Shown in pieces: positions 58,290-64,000 of a stretch of DNA of 64,000 nucleotides. The position numbers and the translations under genes are program-made. The notes under the pieces were generated by a model, which made no database searches, was not told the DNA's origin, and saw only the letters and a program-made list of their open reading frames with translations. Each line of letters starts with the position of its first letter. Positions within the stretch are counted from its first letter, which is position 1. This DNA is from Mangifera indica (taxonomy: Eukaryota; Streptophyta; Magnoliopsida; Sapindales; Anacardiaceae), in assembly GCF_011075055.1 (NCBI RefSeq), contig NC_058153.1:7130001-7194000 (forward strand). Direction: 5' to 3'.

Positions 58290-60030
58290 TCTCTATCTTG
58301 GGAATATGGTATTGTCGATATCGTCCATTAATGACAATGGCAAGAATGTTATGATTCCACTACCAATAAAAGCCCTAAACATGTAAGTTCTAATAATACT
58401 AGTAAGAATGCTTGTTTGTCCTAATAAAAGTGGTATTAATTCTTTACATAATCATTTAAGTAGAAGTAAGAAATATCCTTTGAATGTGGCGAATAAAAGA
58501 CATAATTTTATTCTTTCAAAAACACACATATGATCCCTCAAGTGATGCTAAAGCTATTTCCATACATCCTTCACTTTTTTCTTGGAAATTTGATTAAGAT
58601 TCAATTAAACATATTTTAGCAAAAATAATCATTGTTGATAAGATCCCCTTTAGATTTGTGGTGCTAGAGGGGTTTTGTGAGATAATGAGTGTGGCACAAG
58701 CTAGGTTTCAAGCTTCTTTATATATTAATTTGGCTAGAGATTGTTTTAAAATTTATGTTGAGAGAAAAAAAATTTGAATAATTTCTTTTATAAGTTCCCT
58801 CATAGAGTTCGTTTCACAACTTACATGTGAAAATCTTGTCAGGACCTCAATTTCATGTGTATTACAACTCATTTTATTAATAATGATTGGAGACTAAACG
58901 AAAGGATTTTAAATTTTGGTCCAATTTTGAGTCATAAATGTTTAATTGTCAGTAAGGTAGTTGGGAACAAGAAAAATTTATCTTAAGCTTAGATTAGAAT
59001 GTTAGAAGGGAAATGTCTTCAAATGTAACTATCTTAATATGAGATGTTGTGTGCATATATTAAGTCTAACTATAAAAGAAAGGTTAAAAGAGATTATTAA
59101 CTTAATTTTAGAATTGGTTCTAACATGAAGTATGTGAGGACTTCTCCAATTAGTTTGCAAAGGTTTAAGGATGGTATGGAGCAAAAAAAAAAAAAAAAAA
59201 AAAAGGAAGTTAAAGTCTTTTGGCTCTTGATGTTGAAACAAGATAGAACTTTACTTGGTGTTAGACACAACTATGAAATTTCAAAAAGCATTTAATTGGC
59301 TGAAATTCAAGATGGTTAGTATAGAGTTGCACAGTATCAACATTTATGGTAAGTGTCTTAGAAATTTTCCAATAAAGCAACATATATTCTAATTTTTGCT
59401 TAAGATCCAATAATACTACAATGATTAACATTAGGTTAGTATTATCAACATTTCTCTAATAAATATCATGTTTTTCCTTCGTCTTTGTAGTCGTTTGGCA
59501 TAATCCAAGATCATTACTTTTTACACCATGTTGAAATCTTCAACCCAATGTCATAAATCTCTTGTATATATGCATTAAAAATAACCAAATCATGTAGAGT
59601 TGTATAAAAAATATTTTTAAAAAAAGGCAACAAATATCGAGCATATTTAGTAGGTGTAAGCATACCATGATGTTGTTAATGTTAATAAGTTGAAAACAAA
59701 AGTGAATGAAACATTATATACTTTATTTGAAGAGTATAATTTGCTTAATATTTCTCATAGTACACAATTAATTGAGTCACAAAATCTAAACGATATTGAT
59801 GTTGATTATGTAAATCTCGACTTGAAGATTTCATGATGATTTTGTTTAATGAGGAAAAGATTGGACAACAAGCTATGCAACCTAAATCTAAGTTGAATAA
59901 ATATCGAGTTGAAGACATTGATAATGACAAAGACAAGAACTTTGAGATATTGAATTGGTGGAAGATGAACTCATTAAGATATGTGGCAATGTCTAGAGAT
60001 ATTTTGTAGAAGATATGAGTAGAAAGCCAC
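58290..60030 (+). pseudogene. hAT transposase remnant (RICESLEEPER/BED-finger type)
   Basis: Plus strand, in several frames: a BED-finger tail INSLHNHLSRSKKYP (about 58436-58480), then FDQDSIKHILAKIIIVDKIP and FRFVVLEGFCEIMSVAQARF (58589-58710), NDWRLNERILNFGPILSHK near 58886-58940, a KYVRTSPISLQRFKDGM segment near 59127-59178 ahead of an A(22) run, and KSKLNKYRVED. Finally, NFEILNWWKMNSLRYVAMSRD near 59938-59999 matches the C-terminal hAT dimerisation domain. Many stops and shifts. Not a source of active transposase, though it belongs to the same superfamily as the hAT-like element at 55753. Confidence 0.8.
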
Positions 60031-60180
60031 ATGGTGTGTGATAAGTGGCATAAAGTTGAATAAGTGTGTTAACTGTTGTGAGATCAGTGGCACGAGTTTA
60101 TAAAGTCAATGATGTGTGATATTTGCCTTAGGAACCCCAAATATGAAAGCGTAAGAGTTGCTATGAGATGAGACTTATAA

Positions 60181-60420
60181 GATTCTCCATGCACATGCCC
60201 TATATGGGGGCATTAATAGTATGGTGTCAATCTTAGCAATCCATGTGATATGTGTGCATAGATTGAGAACTGCACGAGTTTATTTTCTCACGTGGCTAGT
60301 GGGATGCTTCATGCATATGTTTGTGATTGGAAACACACATATTAGGATACTTTTAGTAGTCCATGTAATATGTGTGTAGGAAAAGGGGAATACAAGAGTT
60401 TATTTCCTCACATGGCAAAC
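60181..60420. repeat. Two tandem units of about 120 bp
   Basis: 60181-60300 and 60301-60420 align in register: CCATGTGATATGTGTG.. at 60241 against CCATGTAATATGTGTG.. at 60361, and GAGTTTATTTTCTCACGTGGC against GAGTTTATTTCCTCACATGGC. The left halves are more diverged. A third, weaker unit may precede at 60061. No coding. Confidence 0.7.
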
Positions 60421-61194
60421 ACATTTGTAGCTTAGTCCCCTCAACAAAGAAAGTGAAGTGTTGAAGATAAAAAGAGAATTGTCATATTTTCACAATGAGT
60501 TAATGATAAAATTTAGTAAGATAAGCGTATTTTTTCTCATAAAAAAGGTCAAGAGATATGCCTTAGATGTTGTTGACTATGTGAAAGAATATGCAAATTA
60601 TGTGTAGAAAGGAATAATAGGCTAATTAAAAGCCAAGTTGTATGCAAGATTTATGTAGTCTTATTAAAATTAGACTTGACTGACATATTCAATCGATTCA
60701 ACCATAAACTAGTCCAAAGTCTAGTACGGTTTATATATAAAAATTGATTGATTTGTCTTGTGTATATGCATTTATAAAGAAGCGAAAACTAGAATGGTGG
60801 TGGGGGATAACATTAAAAGAGTATACTTGACTAGTTGGTTGGGAGTTAGATAATTGTCATTAAAGGTAAACAAATATTAATTAGAGAGAGAAGAGTTGAA
60901 CTGATTTAATTTTGATAGGTTGAAACAAATCAATTATTTATACAAGTGTTTCTAATAAAAGAAAGCTATATAGGTGGAAGTAAATATTCTTTGTTTAAAT
61001 ATATATGATTAATGTTTAAAAAATATAGTAAACATTTTATATTATTTAGGAAACATATAATTATACAGGAATATGTTGAACCAACTAAACCATGAATTAG
61101 TAAAACAATCAGTTTGACCACCAATCCAGTTTAAAAAATATTGGATTTATGATAGCTTAAAGATAACCTATTTAATAATTGTTTATGTAACACC
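60421..61194. other. Intergenic stretch
   Basis: No gene or clear element recognised between the tandem repeat and the possible LTR start at 61195. Confidence 0.35.
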
Positions 61195-61551
61195 CACCGT
61201 CTTATGGAGGGAACTACTACTACACTTGTCTTAGAAAACATGATAACACTTAAATGCGAAAATTTGAAACTTTAGCAAAATGACTAAAATACTCTTCATA
61301 AAATTTCATTAACATTGAAGTGTCAAAAGTAATAAAGAAAGATCATAATCAAACATTATAATCAAAACTTTTTTATTTGATATAATTCTAATTTGATTTG
61401 ATTCCAATTCAATCTGATTTTAATTTGATATGATTTGTTGTATATTATTTTTTTGATTTCATAGGATTAGAATTTTATTTCAAACTACATTGTAATACAA
61501 TATATTGTATAATTTTTGTCAATAATATTCATTCAATTTACAAAATTTTCA
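61195..61551 (+). repeat. Possible 5' LTR of copia G
   Basis: The right end (TTTTCA) is fixed by the primer-binding site that follows. The left end is set at TGTAACACCC as the nearest plausible TG start and is uncertain. The interior repeats 'aatttgat' phrases. Confidence 0.4.
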
Positions 61552-61565
61552 TGGTATCAAAGCGC
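61552..61565 (+). other. Primer-binding site (tRNA-Met type) of copia G
   Basis: TGGTATCAAAGCGC directly after the LTR end matches the initiator-tRNA-Met site TGGTATCAGAGC of plant copia elements with one change in the core. Confidence 0.8.
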
Positions 61566-61596
61566 ACCGTTTAAAATAGTATTTGATCCTTCTTCA

Positions 61597-62525
61597 ATGG
61601 TTGATACATCAGTAATGCATAAAACATCTTCAACATTCTTTACTCCTCCATGAATTATTACTACTTTTGAAAACACCACATCTTTTTACTCTATCAATAC
61701 CTCCACTAAAATTACAATTAAACTTACTTCATCCGATTACATCTCTTGGTGATTTTAGTTTCATTCAATTCTCACAAGTTATGATTTAATGGGATTCACT
61801 AATGGTTCATGACCATGTCCATCACCCACAATGCAATTAGTCACTCCTTATGTGTTTGTCAAGATCGATTAAGTTTGAGTGTCATTGTTGGTTCCATCTT
61901 TCCTAATCTTATTACGTTCATCACATCAACAAAGACATCATAGGATACTTGGATAACTCTAGCCAATACTTATGCTAAACCATATCATGAAAGACAACCA
62001 ATCGAGGGAAGAACTTCATCTTCTCAACTAAGGATTAGATAAGTCACCAAATATATGTAACAAATCAAGATCTACGTTGATGAGCTTGCTATGATGAACA
62101 CACTAATATACAATAAGGATCTTGTGTTAAAAATCCTTGCTAGTTAGGATGACGATTATAAGGACTTATGTTCTACCATGCATGTTTGAGAAACTTCAGT
62201 CACCTTTGATGACTTGCATGAGAAACTCATTAACCATGAAGCACATATCAAGATTAAAGCGCAAAAGAAACAACACCCTATCAACATGCTAGCCTTTACT
62301 AACCTTGTCCAAATATCTCAATCCAAAAATTCATATCAAAACCGCCAACATGAATCTCTTCACCATAACCAAACTCACCTATCACCTAAAGACACAAGCA
62401 ACCTCTCTCACCAAACCACCAAAATGACAATCCACGACCTACCTTGAAAGATGTCAACTTTGTAGTACTCAAGAACACTCTACCACACATTGCTCAACCA
62501 ACAAATATATTCCTTGGAACCAGGC
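61597..62525 (+). pseudogene. copia G gag remnant
   Basis: Plus strand pieces in order: KITIKLTSSDYISW, DLMGFTNGS, CPSPTMQLVTPYVFV (61715-61860), KIYVDELAMMN, LVLKILAS, VTFDDLHEKLINHEAHIKIK (about 62202-62262). A perfectly spaced zinc knuckle follows, CQLCSTQEHSTTHC (C-x2-C-x4-H-x4-C, near 62453-62496). This is the usual gag of plant copia elements of the 'UBN2' style. Several stops. Protease and everything after are absent: the next sequence is an unrelated exon. Confidence 0.75.
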
Positions 62526-62536
62526 TTCACAGCTCA

Positions 62537-62718
62537 AGGAGAGAAGTGTTACAAACAATATTGTGGCTAATCTAAGAAATAAAATGGGAGGTGATAACGT
62601 TGATGAAATCAATGCTAAGCTTGATGTGACAAACAAAATAGATTCAAATTTTGGGCAAAATATGGTTGGTGGTTCTGGTGGTGGTGGCAAATCTAAAGGT
62701 TCTCAAGGTGGGGATTAG
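62537..62718 (+). pseudogene. Orphan terminal exon of an unrecognised gene
   Basis: After a good acceptor (GGCTTCACAG, ending 62530) an open frame reads LKERSVTNNIVANLRNKMGG, then DEINAKLDVTNKIDSNFGQN, a Gly/Ser/Lys-rich tail (GGSGGGGKSKGSQGGD) and a TAG at 62716-62718. Amino-acid composition and codon use look like a real nuclear gene, unlike the copia gag just before it. After the stop the same frame reads TLNAEFEEIKK, then TGA. Upstream exons were not found. I do not recognise the protein. It could be the remaining end of a gene whose upstream part was disrupted by copia G, or a spliced exon of a gene still running. Confidence 0.4.
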
Positions 62719-63387
62719 ACTCTAAATGCTGAATTTGAGGAGATTAAGAAATGAAAGTGAATGCAAAGTTGATAAATTCATTTTGATCTGTTTTAGCATA
62801 TATGCTATTTGAGTTTGCTTTTGTATCTAAAATATGGATGGTGATATGATAGTAATCGAGTTTTACTTTGAGAATTAGCTAAGAAGATTGGAGCACGATT
62901 TTTTCTAAAAATAGTTCAATGCTTGACTTTTGTATGAGCTGAGTTCCTGTGTAATTCATCTTGAAGGTGATAGAATATGCCAAATGATTTATTTGGGTAG
63001 CATATTGGACCGAAAAATGATGGGGTTGATTTTGTGCTTTTGTGTTTTCCTTTTATGTTTATGCTAATAGAAGTGTGTATGCGTGTGCGGTAAGATATGG
63101 CGGTGGTGAGTTGTTGACGGGCACGAAATATAAACGAAAAGTGAAAAGGGTGGTGGTTCTTGTTAATTTTTTAGGTTTTGGGAGTAAAATGATCGTCTAA
63201 CTCTTTTATGTTTCAATTTATGCTAAAATTATTCACGATTTATCAAGAAAATGAACTTTTTAAATTTAGGTGTTAAAAATTGTTTAAACAAAATTAGGGG
63301 GAAGTCACTTTTATTGAAAACGGGATCCATTATACTGAAACGGTTACTTATTTTCAGTTCGGGACTTTACTCACAATCAAATTAGAA
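62719..63387 (+). promoter_or_regulatory. Intergenic region and presumed promoter of the right-edge gene
   Basis: The first part may be the 3' UTR of the orphan exon. The 63080-63380 part lies upstream of the ATG at 63388 and includes moderately GC-rich patches (63085-63125). No certain TATA box. Confidence 0.3.
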
Positions 63388-64000
63388 ATGACGGCAACAA
63401 CGGATCCTATGGAATCGCTTCTCTCCAACTTCGATCAGATCTACGAGGTTCCTTTTCATCTCTTTCAATTTAAATGCAAAACGAATTTTCGATTCCATAT
63501 TTCAAATTTGTTCTTGTTTTCCACTTTTTCTCGGGAAATAAATCATCATTATAATCAATAGTAATCGAATTAGGATTTCAAGAGCAGTATTGCGGAGATA
63601 AAGTTGCTGAGGTCCAATTGTAATGGCGAAATTAAGAAGAGAGAGGCTCTGGAAATCACTTGTCACTCTCTTAAACAAGGTTATTAATAATTTGATTTAA
63701 TTTATGGTGAATTTATGATTAAGTTTGTAGAAGTCGCTTCGTGGAAAGTACAGATGAACAGAAAATTTCATTGAAAAATGTTGAGCGCTTTTCTGTTCAC
63801 GTGATTTTGACCAGCTTGTCCAAATATTTTTGAATTCTTGTTCATATCAATAGTACTTCAGTCGCAGAATCAGTATTATCAGAGCAGTTGTAACCTCGGT
63901 ACAACGCTTATGAGAGTTTGTAATTAATGTCGTTGGGCTAAAATAGTTTCAGTGAAATGTTTAATTGAATAAATCTAGATATTGAGAGACCATATTACTT
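63388..64000 (+). CDS. Coiled-coil protein, At-4/1-like (first two exons; runs off window)
   Basis: The ATG at 63388 begins MTATTDPMESLLSNFDQIYE (exon 1, 63388-63447, donor GTTCCT). Exon 2 (63574-63679) reads DFKSSIAEIKLLRSNCNGEI, then KKREALEITCHSLKQ, and ends in phase 1 at a GTTATT donor. The heptad-like pattern with charged residues suggests a long coiled coil. By memory it resembles plant protein At-4/1, a coiled-coil protein studied for its interaction with a viral movement protein; I am not certain. No stop before the window edge. Intact in the visible part. Confidence 0.55.

Noticed and set aside
60181..60420. A gene in the tandem 120-bp units
   Set aside because: Both units have stops in every frame and no conserved coding pattern.
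1..64000. CRISPR arrays, tRNA or rRNA genes, bacterial operons
   Set aside because: No regularly spaced short repeats with unique spacers were seen, no tRNA-like cloverleaf was noticed, and the gene structure is plant nuclear.

Overview
The window is plant nuclear DNA, almost certainly from a eudicot. It is AT-rich, has GT-AG introns, contains a plant-type full-length ABCB transporter, and is dominated by Ty1/copia and Ty3/gypsy LTR retrotransposons, hAT and Mutator-like elements and microsatellites. No prokaryotic features were seen. The species cannot be named from the sequence.

Layout. (1) 1-20110 is a retrotransposon graveyard. A Sirevirus-like copia element on + (gag-pol, an envelope-like region and a 3' LTR starting at 6108) abuts two Athila/Tat-like gypsy elements on -. 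The second gypsy element was split by a copia element (11337-15944) with a matching 5-bp target duplication. A + strand gypsy integrase fragment follows. (2) 20262-27505 is a tandem duplication of the 5' end of a coiled-coil NLR (disease-resistance-type) gene. Both copies are dead, one hit by a TRIM-like element and the other by a 2.2-kb solo LTR, at sites 7 bp apart in the aligned sequence. (3) 27506-44519 holds three further decayed copia elements (D on -, B and E on +) and AT-rich filler. (4) 45019-50836 is the main intact gene, a 7-exon ABCB (MDR/P-glycoprotein-type) transporter predicted at 1232 aa. (5) 52877-57535 is a cluster of DNA transposons: two sibling foldback elements with perfect 9-bp target duplications, a small foldback between them, and a hAT-like element carrying a captured gene fragment and nested in another foldback. 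(6) 58290-62525 has a hAT transposase pseudogene and a copia gag fragment. (7) 62537 to the end holds an orphan last exon of an unrecognised gene and the first two exons of a coiled-coil gene (At-4/1-like) running off the window.

Only the ABCB gene and the gene at the right edge look functional. Most other coding similarity is TE-derived and full of stops, many explained by G-to-A or C-to-T change (Trp or Gln codons to stops, Asp to Asn at reverse transcriptase active sites), as expected from long-term cytosine methylation. I found no clear new multi-gene system. The best leads are the paired insertions in the duplicated NLR, the gene-fragment-carrying hAT-like element, the sibling Mutator-like foldbacks with GC-rich cargo, and an altered X-loop in the first nucleotide-binding domain of the ABCB protein.

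Feature boundaries marked by a target duplication, splice site or start/stop codon were read directly. Other TE boundaries are approximate and are described so.
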